64,000 nt of DNA from Catellatospora methionotrophica (GTDB taxonomy: Bacteria > Actinomycetota > Actinomycetes > Mycobacteriales > Micromonosporaceae). Shown one piece after another: positions 1 to 8,206 of this stretch; position 1 is the first letter of the stretch; the number at the start of each line of letters is the position of its first letter. A program made the position numbers and the translations under genes. The notes under the pieces were generated by a model. It worked only from the letters and a program-made list of their open reading frames with translations. It had not been told where the DNA came from and made no database searches. Location: contig NZ_JAAOTJ010000008.1 in NCBI RefSeq assembly GCF_011297335.1, forward strand, positions 62,001 through 126,000. The letters are read 5' to 3'.

Positions 1-99
1 CCCGTGCCGCCGCAGCGTCGCGGCGAGGGCCTCCAGCCCGGTCTTGTCCCACACGCTGATCAGCGCGCGTCGAATGGGCTTGCGCTCATCCGTGGTCAT
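1..99 (-). CDS. purH: Bifunctional IMP cyclohydrolase/AICAR transformylase PurH, N-terminal fragment
   Basis: This is the first 33 codons of purH; the rest lies beyond the left edge. The translation begins MTTDERKPIRRALISVWDKT, and the LISVWDKTGLE stretch is the opening beta-strand of the MGS-like IMP cyclohydrolase domain. PurH carries out the last two steps of de novo IMP synthesis in the cytosol. The ATG at 97-99 is preceded on the minus strand by a GCGAGGAG ribosome-binding repeat. purN lies just upstream on the same strand, the conserved actinobacterial purN-purH order. Identity rests on a short stretch plus synteny. Confidence 0.85.
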   Translation of the reverse strand, partial: MTTDERKPIRRALISVWDKTGLEALAATLRRHG

Positions 100-198
100 G
101 CCTTCTCCTCGCTCCGCTCGGGCGGCATGAGTCGCTGGCGCACGCGCCAGGCTCGCCCATGCCTCTCCTCGCTACGTTCAGGGCCGGCCTGAGCCGCC
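97..198. repeat. Tandem pair of GAGCGNAGCGAGGAG ribosome-binding repeats before purH
   Basis: Read on the minus strand, two copies occur: GAACGTAGCGAGGAGAGGC at 158-180 and GAGCGGAGCGAGGAGAAGGC at 97-121. Each is followed directly by ATG. Only the second is the purH start; the first may be a dead duplicate. The flank CCTGAGCCGCC recurs beside the copy at 22,376-22,400, so the repeated unit is longer than the Shine-Dalgarno alone. Confidence 0.7.
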
Positions 199-265
199 GG
201 CCCCGTGGTCGGCTCGTCGTACTCGGTCCCGCCGTCCCGGCCGTGGCGGCGCGGGAGGCGGCCGT

Positions 266-874
266 TCAGCCGACGATCACTCTTCTGCCGTCGACGGTCC
301 AGCCGTGGCGGGCCATCCGGCCGACGTAGTCCACGAGCTGTCCGCGCTCGGCGTCCTTGATGCGCTCGGAGAGGGTGTCCTCGGTGTCGTCGTCGAGCAC
401 CGGCACCGCGACCTGCGCGATGATCGGCCCGGTGTCCACCCCGCCGTCGACGAAGTGCAGGGTCGCTCCGGCGAGCTTCACGCCGTACGCGACGGCGTCG
501 CGGGGGCCGTGCATGCCGGGGAAGGCGGGCAGCAGCGCGTTGTGGGTGTTGACATAGCGTCCGCCGAACCGGTCCAGGAACGTCTTACCCACCAGCTTGA
601 GGAAGCCCGCGCCGATCACCAGGTCGGGACGCTGCGCCGCGGTCAGGTCGGTGAACGTTTCGTCCCACTCCTGCCGGGTAGCGAAGTCCGGGACCCGGGC
701 GACGAAGGTGGGCACTCCCGCAGCCTCGGCACGGGCCAGACCCGCGATGCCGTGGCGGTCCGCGCCGACGCCGACGACGGTCGCCCCGTATGCGGGGTCG
801 GCGCAGGCATCGAGCAGGGCTTGGAGGTTGGTACCGGAACCGGAGACCAGGACGACGAGGCGAGCGGTCACCAC
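266..874 (-). CDS. purN: Phosphoribosylglycinamide formyltransferase PurN
   Basis: A 202-residue GAR transformylase that transfers formyl from 10-formyl-THF to GAR in purine synthesis. The N-terminal VVLVSGSGTNLQALL segment is the phosphate-binding start of the family. The catalytic Asn-x-His is N109/H111 in VNTHNALLPAFPG, and the catalytic Asp is D147 in GVDTGP. The usual NIHPSLLP motif is here NTHNALLP, as in several actinobacterial enzymes. Length is normal. It lies upstream of purH on the same strand, with perM further upstream, which matches the M. tuberculosis perM-purN-purH order. Confidence 0.95.
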   Translation of the reverse strand: MVTARLVVLVSGSGTNLQALLDACADPAYGATVVGVGADRHGIAGLARAEAAGVPTFVARVPDFATRQEWDETFTDLTAAQRPDLVIGAGFLKLVGKTFLDRFGGRYVNTHNALLPAFPGMHGPRDAVAYGVKLAGATLHFVDGGVDTGPIIAQVAVPVLDDDTEDTLSERIKDAERGQLVDYVGRMARHGWTVDGRRVIVG

Positions 875-1060
875 TGCACCCTATCGGGCAGGCCACGCGC
901 TGCTCGCGCCGGGTACGACGCGTACTTACGGCGTTTTGCCCGACAAACTCGCAAATAAAGTAGATATTGGGCGAAGAACTGCATTCCAGAACGTGCCGAC
1001 CCACCCGGCCAGCCGGGTGCCGTTCACCCAGCACGCTCTGCCGAACGCGAGGAGCCGATC

Positions 1061-2089
1061 TTGACGCAACCGCCTACGCCACCGGAGACGCCGGAGGAGC
1101 CGCCGTCCTGGCCGCCGAAGCCGCCGTCGCGCGAGGACCAGCCGTCCGCGCCGCCCTCGCCGGATGTGCCGCCGCCGCCCAGCGAACCGGTCCCCTCGCC
1201 TCCCGAGGGCACCGGCTGGCACCCCGAGCCGGTGTCCCCCGCCGACGAGCCGCCCACCGTCGCGGAAAAGGCCGCCCTGCCGGAACCGCCCAGCGCGCCC
1301 GAGCCCCCCAGCCTGCCGGAACCGGCCACCCTCCCGGAAGCATCCAGCCTGCCGGAGCCGCCGACCGAGCCTGTCGCGCCCCCGGCCGCCCCCGGCACCG
1401 CGGGCGGCGTCTGGCCCGCGCCGCCGAGCAGCCCGGAGCCGCCGAGCAGTGTGGACAACCCGTTCAACCCGCCACCCGCGCCGGAGTTCCCGCCGGTCGT
1501 GGTCAGCGAACCGGCGACACCGCCACCGCTGCCGACCCCACCGTCCGGCCCGCTGCCGGGGACGAGCACCCCCACGCCGCCGGGCTGGCCCGAGCCCTCG
1601 GAGCAGTCGTACCCGGCGGCGGCACCGCCTCCCCCGCCGGTCGCGCCACCGCCCATGCCCGATCCCTACGGCTCGGGCGGCGGCACCGTCTACACCTCGG
1701 GCGGCACCGCGCTGCCGCCACCGCCGCCGCCTCCGCCGATCGGCGGTCCGCCGCCGCCTCCTCCGCCGCTGGGTCCCGCGCAGGGCACCGTGTACCAGCG
1801 GGCGGGCGGGCAGAACAATCTGCTCGGCTGGATCGGACTGGCCTTCGGCATCATCGGCACCGGGTGCTGCTGCTGCCCCTGGCTCAACGGCGCCCCGTTC
1901 ATCGGCGGGATTCCGGCGGTCATCCTCGGCGCGATGCACCTCAACAAGGTGAAGAAGGGCGCGGCGTCCATGTCGTGGGTCGGCTGGGTCGCCATCGCGC
2001 TCGGCGTCATCGCCATGATCGCCGCGATCTGCGGTATCGCGACCGGCTGGCAGGACCGTATCTACGACCAGTACCAGCAGTTCAACTGA
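1061..2089 (+). CDS. Proline-rich membrane protein with C-terminal DUF4190-like two-helix domain
   Basis: A 342-residue protein. Residues 1 to about 235 are low-complexity Pro/Glu/Ser/Ala with many PPP runs. The last ~85 residues hold two hydrophobic helices (NLLGWIGLAFGIIG and SWVGWVAIALGVIAMI) of DUF4190 type, with a TGCCCCPW cysteine cluster at the end of the first. It starts at TTG 1061, six bases after GAGGAG. Its place between perM/purN and sucCD is that of the proline-rich membrane protein Rv0954 in M. tuberculosis. The long polyproline tract should need EF-P. Function unknown; an envelope or division role is inferred only from position. Confidence 0.8.
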   Translation: MTQPPTPPETPEEPPSWPPKPPSREDQPSAPPSPDVPPPPSEPVPSPPEGTGWHPEPVSPADEPPTVAEKAALPEPPSAPEPPSLPEPATLPEASSLPEPPTEPVAPPAAPGTAGGVWPAPPSSPEPPSSVDNPFNPPPAPEFPPVVVSEPATPPPLPTPPSGPLPGTSTPTPPGWPEPSEQSYPAAAPPPPPVAPPPMPDPYGSGGGTVYTSGGTALPPPPPPPPIGGPPPPPPPLGPAQGTVYQRAGGQNNLLGWIGLAFGIIGTGCCCCPWLNGAPFIGGIPAVILGAMHLNKVKKGAASMSWVGWVAIALGVIAMIAAICGIATGWQDRIYDQYQQFN

Positions 2090-2100
2090 GCACTAAAGCC

Positions 2101-2138
2101 GACTGGTGGGACAGCTGATATCAGCTGTCCCACCAGTC
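2101..2138. terminator. Perfect 38-nt palindrome after the proline-rich gene
   Basis: GACTGGTGGGACAGCTGA is followed by TA and its exact reverse complement, giving an 18-bp stem that starts 12 bases after the stop at 2089. There is no T-run, so it could act as a terminator or an mRNA 3'-end stabiliser. Confidence 0.7.
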
Positions 2139-2223
2139 ACATCCGTCACAACTTGCTATTAGACTCCGCACGTTTGGCAACGGCTCACTCCGAGCCACCA
2201 CCCCAACACCCCTGGAGTCTGGC

Positions 2224-2514
2224 ATGACCTACGGTTCCCAGCAGCCGCAGCCGCAGATCGACAACAACCTGACGATGTCGATCGTCTCGATCTTCCTGTT
2301 CTGGCCGCTGGCCATCCCGGCCATCATCAACGCCAACAAGGTCAACCCGCTGCTGCAGTCGGGCGACTACGCGGGCGCCCAGGCCGCCGCGGCCGAGTCC
2401 AAGAAGTGGTCGAAGCTCGCCCTCATCATCGGCGGCGTCGCCTGGGCACTCAGCTGCGTCTGCTGCGTTCTGCAGGTGTTCGTGTTCAGCGCCAACGGCG
2501 CCGCGGGCATGTGA
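2224..2514 (+). CDS. Small CD225/dispanin-type two-helix membrane protein
   Basis: A 96-residue protein. Residues 12-40 (NNLTMSIVSIFLFWPLAIPA) form the first membrane segment, followed by an INANKVNPLLQSGDYAGAQAAA loop and a second helix ending in LSCVCCVLQVFVF. The P-A-I-I-N-A-x-K-V-x(6)-G-D-x-x-x-A pattern is typical of the CD225/dispanin family, whose bacterial members have unknown roles. A cysteine cluster sits in the second helix. It starts at ATG 2224 after CTGGAGTCTGGC and ends 8 bases from the convergent perM stop. Confidence 0.8.
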   Translation: MTYGSQQPQPQIDNNLTMSIVSIFLFWPLAIPAIINANKVNPLLQSGDYAGAQAAAAESKKWSKLALIIGGVAWALSCVCCVLQVFVFSANGAAGM

Positions 2515-2521
2515 TCAGCCG

Positions 2522-4345
2522 TTACTGCACCAGCTGACGGGCGGTCCGCACGGCGGGCCGCCCGTCGGTCTCTTTCCGCACTCCCCGCACCGCCCAGAAC
2601 CCGGCCACCCCGAGCAGGCCGCCCAGCGACACCACCAGCGCCGCCATCGCCGCGACCTGCCACACCACCGGTCCGGTACGCACCGGTCCGGTCACCGGCA
2701 GCGCTCCGCCCGACGCGTACGCCGCGACGGCCAGCAGCACACCGGCCACCACTCCCGCGGTCAGCGCCGAGCCGCTCAGGCGCAGCCACCGCGGCTCAGG
2801 GGTGAGCACGTCACCGAGCCGGGTCCGGCGTGGACGCAGCCGCCGCCGTGCCATCAGCACCGCCGCCGCCACGCCGCCGAGCAGCGGCAGCACCGTGAGC
2901 AGCCAGCCCAGGCCCTGCAGCGGGCCGGTCGGCACCCCGGCGAACACCGGCAGGCCGGTCATCGGCAGGGTGCCCGCGGCGAATCCGGGACCCAGCAGGT
3001 AGGACGCCGCCCAGATGGCGAAGTTCGGCCCGTACACCAGGCTCAGCAGGACCAGCCCGGCCTGGCCGAGGACCCCGGTGGAGAACCCGGCGAGGTCGTG
3101 GGTGGCTCGCGTGCCGTTCATCGCCACCGCGAGGCCCACCGCGCCCGCGCCGACCGCCAGCACCAGCAGCACCGCGACCACACCGGCCCGGATACCGTCA
3201 CGCAGCAGCACCGGCGTGTGCCGGGCCAGCCGGCGCAGCACCCCGCCGCTGCGCAGCACCCCGACCGCCGCGCCGACCGCGCCCAGCGCCAGCAGGTGCA
3301 GCCCGGCCCGCCACGGGGTCACGAACAGTCCCGGCCCGTCGGCGAGCACTGCGGCGAGCACGCCGAAGCAGCCGTACACCAGTGCCACGGCCAGCGTGCC
3401 CAGCACCGCGTGCCGGATCGAGCCGCTGCCCTGCGCCCCCATCGCCCGGGTCGTGTGCACCCCGGCGCGGTTGATCCGCCACAGCGCGAAGGCGGTGAGC
3501 GCCAGCGGGGCCAGTTCCATCGTGCCGAGCTGCCCGTTGACTCCCACCGTGACGGGCACGCCGTGCCCGAGCAGCCAGCCGGCCAGCACCAGGCGCAGCG
3601 ACAGTCCCCAGTCGACGGCTCCCTCGGCGGCCCGCGCGGCCACGGTCAGCAGCATCAGCGGGCCGAGCACCAGCAGCGTCGCCCAGCTCGTGTTGACCAG
3701 GGCCGCCACCGGCAGCGGCGCGCCGCGCGGCCGCAGCGAGCCGGCCGGGCGTCCGCGCGGCAGCAGCACGGTGTCCATGGTGGCGATATCGTCGTCCAGC
3801 GGCTCCCGCGGCACGGGCCGGGTCACGTCGATCTTGACCGTCTCCCGTGCCGCCAGCTGCGCCAGGTCGATCTTCACGGTCTCCCGCGCCGCCAGCTGCG
3901 TCAGATCGATCTTGACGGTGTCGCGGGTGGCCAGCGCCGCGTCATCCGCGAGTCCACCGGCGTCCGCGCCAGCCTCGCCGCTGCCACGCGAGTCCGGGTC
4001 GGCCTCGTCAGCACCGCGCCGCGGGTCGCCGTCGGCATCGTGGCCGCCGCGCGTGTCCGGGTCGGCATCGGCGGCACCGCGCTGCGTGTCGCCGTCGGCA
4101 TCGTGGCCGCGGCGCCTGTCCGGGGCGACGGCGGTGTCCGTTTCGGCATCGGCGTCCGGCGTGTCGCGGGCCGTGTCCGGCGTGGCGGCTTCGTGTTCGG
4201 ACGGATCCGGGCCGGCTGCGCGGGGCTCCGGCGCGGCCGGCCGCGCGGCGTCCACCGACGACCGCGAATACGCGTCCGGACCCTCGCCGGGCGCAGCGCG
4301 CCGCAGCTCAGGCTGCACGCCGAGGGACTCACCTTGCTCCGTCAT
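2522..4345 (-). CDS. perM: PerM-like DUF6350 polytopic membrane protein with repeat-rich N-terminus
   Basis: A 607-residue protein. The first ~190 residues are acidic and repetitive: Asp/Gly/Arg-rich DADGD units, then three tandem copies of a 13-residue RETVKIDLAQLAA-type unit. The rest contains about eleven hydrophobic segments with GHGVPVTVGVNGQLGTMELAPLA and YGPNFAIWAASYLLGPGF blocks characteristic of the actinobacterial DUF6350 family. The M. tuberculosis member PerM (Rv0955) stabilises divisome components and is also directly upstream of purN. The symbol is assigned by family and synteny; the N-terminal repeats look lineage-specific. Confidence 0.8.
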   Translation of the reverse strand: MTEQGESLGVQPELRRAAPGEGPDAYSRSSVDAARPAAPEPRAAGPDPSEHEAATPDTARDTPDADAETDTAVAPDRRRGHDADGDTQRGAADADPDTRGGHDADGDPRRGADEADPDSRGSGEAGADAGGLADDAALATRDTVKIDLTQLAARETVKIDLAQLAARETVKIDVTRPVPREPLDDDIATMDTVLLPRGRPAGSLRPRGAPLPVAALVNTSWATLLVLGPLMLLTVAARAAEGAVDWGLSLRLVLAGWLLGHGVPVTVGVNGQLGTMELAPLALTAFALWRINRAGVHTTRAMGAQGSGSIRHAVLGTLAVALVYGCFGVLAAVLADGPGLFVTPWRAGLHLLALGAVGAAVGVLRSGGVLRRLARHTPVLLRDGIRAGVVAVLLVLAVGAGAVGLAVAMNGTRATHDLAGFSTGVLGQAGLVLLSLVYGPNFAIWAASYLLGPGFAAGTLPMTGLPVFAGVPTGPLQGLGWLLTVLPLLGGVAAAVLMARRRLRPRRTRLGDVLTPEPRWLRLSGSALTAGVVAGVLLAVAAYASGGALPVTGPVRTGPVVWQVAAMAALVVSLGGLLGVAGFWAVRGVRKETDGRPAVRTARQLVQ

Positions 4346-4469
4346 CAGGCGCTACCTAACCACAAACGAGCCGGGTTGACTATGAACCCTACCCCGTGGC
4401 CATTTCGACCCGATATGCGACTTAGGAGGGATACGCTGCGAACAAGGTCGTTCATCGAGGAGGCTTGCC

Positions 4470-4808
4470 GTGACCTACAACCCGCCACCGCCCTCAGTGC
4501 CGCCCCCGCCACCACCGCCACCGGTGCCGCCACCGCCGCCGGGACCGCCGCCCTACGGATCGCCGTCGGGCATGCCGGCGCGCGGCGGCGACAAGGTGAC
4601 GCTGTACGGCGTGCTCGGCATCGTGCTGGGTATCTGCTGCTGCGGCCTCATCGGCCTGATCCTGGGCTGGCTGTCGGTTCAGGAGGCGAAGAAGGTCGGC
4701 AAGAAGCCGACACTCGGTTACATCGCGATGGCCCTCGGCGTCATCGGCATCATCTGGAACGTCATCTACGGCATCCGCTACGCCAGCGGCGGGATGAAGT
4801 TCAACTGA
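4470..4808 (+). CDS. Short polyproline DUF4190-like membrane protein
   Basis: A 112-residue protein. Residues 3-28 are almost all proline with a YG end, then two hydrophobic helices (LYGVLGIVLGICCCGLIGLI and GYIAMALGVIGIIWNVI) joined by a basic QEAKKVGKK loop. The first helix contains CCC. GTG 4470 is the start, preceded by GAGGAGG with 6-base spacing. It is paralogous to the next gene, 23 bases downstream, and to the C-terminus of the protein at 1061-2089. Function unknown. Confidence 0.85.
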   Translation: MTYNPPPPSVPPPPPPPPVPPPPPGPPPYGSPSGMPARGGDKVTLYGVLGIVLGICCCGLIGLILGWLSVQEAKKVGKKPTLGYIAMALGVIGIIWNVIYGIRYASGGMKFN

Positions 4809-4831
4809 ACTAGTCGGGATAGGGGAAACCC

Positions 4832-5212
4832 ATGACGAACGACCCGTTGCCGCCGTACGAGCCGCCACCGGTGACGCCGCCACCGTCACCGCCGCCGCTC
4901 AACCCGCCACCGCCGCCACCGCCCCCACCGCCGCCGTACGGCGCGGTGCCCGGCCCGAGCGGCGGCAAGGACCTGGTGCTGATCTACGGCATCATCGGCA
5001 TCGTCACCGCCGTGGCTTGCTGCGCGCCGCTGGGCATCCTGTTCGGCTGGCTGTCCATGAAGGAGGCGCGCGAGCGCGGCGGCGACCAGACGCTGGGCAA
5101 GGTCGCCTTCTGGCTCGGCATCGTGTTCACCGCGCTGCAGGTGATCGGCGTGATCCTGGCCTGCGCCGCGGGCGCGTTCAGCGGCAGCATGTCCAACCAC
5201 CGCGGCTACTGA
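4832..5212 (+). CDS. Short polyproline DUF4190-like membrane protein, paralogue of the preceding gene
   Basis: A 126-residue protein with a polyproline N-terminus (residues 7-38) and two membrane helices: LIYGIIGIVTAVACCAPLGI and GKVAFWLGIVFTALQVIGVI. The loop MKEARERGGDQT matches the QEAKKVGKKPT loop of its neighbour. A CC pair again sits in helix 1. It starts at ATG 4832 after a GGGGAAACCC leader. The pair is probably co-transcribed and ends at the hairpin at 5224-5262. Function unknown. Confidence 0.85.
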   Translation: MTNDPLPPYEPPPVTPPPSPPPLNPPPPPPPPPPPYGAVPGPSGGKDLVLIYGIIGIVTAVACCAPLGILFGWLSMKEARERGGDQTLGKVAFWLGIVFTALQVIGVILACAAGAFSGSMSNHRGY

Positions 5213-5223
5213 ACCGCAGACGA

Positions 5224-5262
5224 CGGTGGGCGTCCCTCCCGAGCCGGGAGAAACGCCCACCG
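5224..5262. terminator. Convergent terminator hairpin between the DUF4190 pair and sucD
   Basis: CGGTGGGCGT pairs with ACGCCCACCG, with an inner CTCCCG/CGGGAG helix, and is followed on the plus strand by TTTCG. It lies between convergent stops at 5212 and 5280 and may serve both. Confidence 0.7.
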
Positions 5263-5279
5263 TTTCGTACGCGTACGAC

Positions 5280-6167
5280 TCAGCGGCCGGACATGACCTC
5301 GCGCATCAGCCGCGCGGTCTCCGACGGCGTCTTGCCGACCTTGACCCCGGCCGCCTCCAGCGCCGCCTTCTTGGCGTCGGCGGTGCCGGACGAGCCCGAG
5401 ATGATCGCGCCCGCGTGGCCCATGGTCTTGCCGGGCGGGGCGGTGAAGCCGGCGATGTAGCCGACGACCGGCTTGGTCACGTGGGCCTTGATGAACTCGG
5501 CCGCGCGCTCCTCGGCGTCGCCGCCGATCTCACCGATCATCACGATGGCCTCGGTCTCCGGGTCGTCCTGGAAGGCCGCGAGCGCGTCGATGTGGGTGGT
5601 GCCGATGATCGGGTCGCCGCCGATGCCCACGGCGGTCGAGAAGCCGATGTCGCGCAGCTCGTACATGAGCTGGTAGGTCAGTGTGCCGGACTTCGACACC
5701 AGGCCGATGCGGCCCGAGCCGGCGATGTCGGCGGGGATGATGCCCGCGTTGCTCGCGCCGGGGGACGCGACGCCGGGGCAGTTCGGCCCGATGATCCGGG
5801 TCTTGTTGCCCGTCTCCACCGCGTGGGCCCAGAAGGCGGCGGTGTCGTGCACCGGCACGCCCTCGGTGATCACGACGGCCAGGCCGATGCCCGCGTCGAT
5901 CGCCTCGACGACGGCGTCCTTGGTGTACGCCGGCGGCACGAAGATGACCGTGACGTCAGCGCCGGTCTCCTTCATCGCGTCGGCGACCGAGCCGAACACC
6001 GGCACCTCAGTGCCGTCGAAGTCGACCGAGGTGCCCGCCTTGCGCGGGTTGACGCCGCCCACGATCTGGGTGCCCGCGGCCAGCATGCGCCGGGTGTGCT
6101 TGGAGCCCTCTGAGCCGGTCATGCCCTGAACGATGACCTTGGAGTCCTTGGTGAGCCAGATAGCCAT
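5280..6167 (-). CDS. sucD: Succinyl-CoA synthetase alpha subunit
   Basis: A 295-residue alpha subunit of the TCA-cycle enzyme that converts succinyl-CoA to succinate with nucleotide phosphorylation. The CoA-binding Rossmann start is [18 protein letters not shown]. The phosphohistidine is H251 in [10 protein letters not shown], and [13 protein letters not shown] is the second conserved loop. Length is normal. It starts 7 bases after sucC ends, so the two are one operon, in the standard sucC-sucD order. Confidence 0.97.
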   Translation of the reverse strand: MAIWLTKDSKVIVQGMTGSEGSKHTRRMLAAGTQIVGGVNPRKAGTSVDFDGTEVPVFGSVADAMKETGADVTVIFVPPAYTKDAVVEAIDAGIGLAVVITEGVPVHDTAAFWAHAVETGNKTRIIGPNCPGVASPGASNAGIIPADIAGSGRIGLVSKSGTLTYQLMYELRDIGFSTAVGIGGDPIIGTTHIDALAAFQDDPETEAIVMIGEIGGDAEERAAEFIKAHVTKPVVGYIAGFTAPPGKTMGHAGAIISGSSGTADAKKAALEAAGVKVGKTPSETARLMREVMSGR

Positions 6168-6174
6168 TGTCAGA

Positions 6175-7353
6175 TCACTTCCCAGCCGCAGCGAGCTCGG
6201 CGGCGCGCTCGGCGGCGCCGTCCATGGTGTCCACCCGCTGCACGAGCGGGTTGTTCGCGCTGTCGAGGATCGCGCGACCGGCCTCGGCGTTGTTGCCGTC
6301 GAGGCGTACGACCAGGGGCTTGGTCACGGTCTCGCCGCGACCCTCCAGCATGGCCAGGGCCTGCACGATGCCGTTGGCGACCGCGTCGCACGCGGTGATG
6401 CCGCCGAAGACGTTGACGAACACGCTCTTCACGGCCGGGTCCGACAGCACGATCTCCAGACCGTTCGCCATGACCTCCGCGGACGCGCCGCCGCCGATGT
6501 CGAGGAAGTTCGCGGGCTTGACCCCGCCGAACTGCTCACCGGCGTACGCGACCACGTCCAGGGTGGACATGACCAGGCCCGCGCCGTTGCCGATGATGCC
6601 GACCTCGCCGTCGAGCTTGACGTAGTTGAGGTCCTTGGCCTTGGCGGCCTGCTCCAGCGGGTCGACCGCGGCCTTGTCCTCGAGCGCCTCGTGGTCGGCG
6701 TGGCGGAAGCCGGCATTCTCGTCCAGCGTCACCTTCGCGTCCAGGCACAGCACCTTGCCGGAGCTGATCTTCGCGAGCGGGTTGACCTCGACCAGGGTCG
6801 CGTCCTCGGCCCGGAAGGTCTGCCACAGCTTGATGGCGATGTCCACGACCTGGTCGGCGACCTCGGCCGGGAAGTGCCCGGCGGTGACGATCTCGCGGGC
6901 CAGCGCCTCGTCGACGCCACGGTTGGCGTCGATCGCGATCTTCGCGACCTTCTCCGGGTCCGTCTCGGCCACGGTCTCGATCTCCATGCCGCCGGCGACG
7001 CTGGCGATGCACAGGAAGGTGCGGTTCGCCCGGTCCAGCAGGTAGGAGAAGTAGTACTCCTCGACGATGTCGGCGGTCTCGGCCAGCATCACCTTGTGGA
7101 CCGTGTGGCCCTTGATGTCCATGCCGAGGATGTCGTTCGCGCGGTCGTACGCCTCGGTCGCGTCGGCGGCGAGCTTCACGCCACCGGCCTTGCCGCGGCC
7201 GCCGACCTTAACCTGCGCCTTGACGACGACCCGGCCGCCCAGCCGCTCGGCGATCGCGCGGGCCTCCTCCGGGGTCTCGGCGACGCCACCGGCGAGCACG
7301 GGCAGACCGTGCTTTTCGAAGACATCGCGCCCCTGGTACTCGTACAGGTCCAC
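6175..7353 (-). CDS. sucC: Succinyl-CoA synthetase beta subunit
   Basis: A 392-residue beta subunit with an N-terminal ATP-grasp domain ([19 protein letters not shown], then [18 protein letters not shown] for nucleotide) and a C-terminal CoA-ligase domain with [12 protein letters not shown] and [10 protein letters not shown]. It forms the heteromeric TCA-cycle enzyme with SucD. The start is GTG 7353, with GAAGAGG at 6-base spacing. The upstream 445 bases hold the candidate RNA described separately. Confidence 0.97.
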   Translation of the reverse strand: MDLYEYQGRDVFEKHGLPVLAGGVAETPEEARAIAERLGGRVVVKAQVKVGGRGKAGGVKLAADATEAYDRANDILGMDIKGHTVHKVMLAETADIVEEYYFSYLLDRANRTFLCIASVAGGMEIETVAETDPEKVAKIAIDANRGVDEALAREIVTAGHFPAEVADQVVDIAIKLWQTFRAEDATLVEVNPLAKISSGKVLCLDAKVTLDENAGFRHADHEALEDKAAVDPLEQAAKAKDLNYVKLDGEVGIIGNGAGLVMSTLDVVAYAGEQFGGVKPANFLDIGGGASAEVMANGLEIVLSDPAVKSVFVNVFGGITACDAVANGIVQALAMLEGRGETVTKPLVVRLDGNNAEAGRAILDSANNPLVQRVDTMDGAAERAAELAAAGK

Positions 7354-7489
7354 CGATACCTCTTCGTGTCCAGCCCATGGCGTCGCGGGCTGGACGCCCG
7401 CTGCGACGCGTAGGGACCACTGCCCATCCTCCGCTGGCTGGGCCTTCCGCGCAGCCTAACGGTCGGTCAGCGCAACGTATCGGCACGAC

Positions 7490-7730
7490 CGCCCGGTGTG
7501 CCCAACTGCACACCACTCAGGAACCCGTCACTCTTTTCGGTGACCCGGCGAGAGGCCGTAACCCCGGCCGCGGGGCCTCGTTGAGTCTGATGTCAGAGAG
7601 CTGAGGCCGGAACGGCTGAGGCAGGAAGACACAAACGGCCGATGCCCTGTCGGTCGAGGGGTGGCGGCGGGGCATCGTGCATAGAGGAGCCGGACGTGTG
7701 AGGGGTGCGTCCGGCTCCTCCCTTTTTGCG
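7490..7730 (+). ncRNA. Candidate structured RNA ending at a plus-strand intrinsic terminator
   Basis: No credible plus-strand gene occupies 7354-7798, yet a plus-strand terminator ends at 7727. The preceding sequence forms successive hairpins on that strand: GGTGTGC/GCACACC near 7495-7514, GTCAC/GTGAC near 7528-7544, GAGGCC/GGCCTC near 7553-7580 and GATGCCC/GGGCATC near 7640-7675. It does not match tmRNA, RNase P RNA, SRP RNA or a cobalamin riboswitch as far as I can judge. The 5' end is a guess. This is inferred from hairpins plus terminator only. Confidence 0.4.
7684..7727 (+). terminator. Intrinsic terminator on the plus strand with no plus-strand gene
   Basis: GAGGAGCCGGAC (684-695) pairs exactly with GTCCGGCTCCTC (709-720) and is followed by CC and five T. 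The T-run exists only on the plus strand. Both flanking genes are on the minus strand, so it appears to end an unannotated transcript. Confidence 0.75.
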
Positions 7731-7744
7731 TATACACAGAAGAA

Positions 7745-7777
7745 CGCACCCCCGAGCCGGTCCGGCGCGGGGGTGCG
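7745..7777 (-). terminator. Terminator of the B12-binding protein gene
   Basis: CGCACCCCCG and CGGGGGTGCG form a 10-bp stem just downstream of the stop at 7799. On the minus strand it is followed by TTCTTCTGTG, a moderately T-rich tail. Confidence 0.6.
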
Positions 7778-7798
7778 AAGGTATTCGGGGGTATGAGG

Positions 7799-8206
7799 TC
7801 AGGCAGGCTGTGCGGTGGCCACATTGGCCCGCACCCAGTCCACGATCGCGTGCGTGGTCGCGCCCGGCGTGAACACCTTGGCCACTCCCAGCCGCTCCAG
7901 CTCCGGGATGTCCGCGTCGGGGATGATGCCGCCGCCGAACACCACCATGTCGCCCGCGCCGCGCTCGCGCAGCAGTTCGACCACCCGGGGGAACAGGGTC
8001 ATGTGCGCGCCGGACAGCACGGACAGGCCGACCGCGTCGGCGTCCTCCTGGATCGCGGTCTCCACGATCTGCTCCGCGGTCTGGTGCAGGCCGGTGTAGA
8101 TGACCTCCATACCCGCGTCGCGCAGGGCTCTGGCCACCACCTTCGCGCCGCGGTCGTGCCCGTCGAGCCCAGGCTTGGCGACGACCACGCGAATACGAGT
8201 GCCCAT
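7799..8206 (-). CDS. Stand-alone cobalamin (B12)-binding domain protein, methylmalonyl-CoA mutase C-terminal type
   Basis: A 135-residue single B12-binding domain. The base-off/His-on motif DxHxxG is D15-G-H17-D-R-G20, followed by the SVLSG and FGGGIIP loops of the corrinoid-mutase family. It closely resembles the C-terminal domain of methylmalonyl-CoA mutase and the small subunit of isobutyryl-CoA mutase, so it probably supplies B12 to a separately encoded catalytic subunit; none is in this window. ATG 8206 is used. Its position next to sucCD (succinyl-CoA entry) is suggestive but not proof. Confidence 0.85.
   Translation of the reverse strand: MGTRIRVVVAKPGLDGHDRGAKVVARALRDAGMEVIYTGLHQTAEQIVETAIQEDADAVGLSVLSGAHMTLFPRVVELLRERGAGDMVVFGGGIIPDADIPELERLGVAKVFTPGATTHAIVDWVRANVATAQPA

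Noticed and set aside
2101-2138. The perfect 38-nt palindrome as a protein-binding operator
   Set aside because: It lies directly after a stop codon with the next gene's own leader between, so a 3'-end/terminator role is simpler.
3015-4813. Ser/Thr/Pro- or His/Arg-rich frames antisense to perM
   Set aside because: These mirror the repeat-rich DNA of the perM 5' part and have no start signals or family match.
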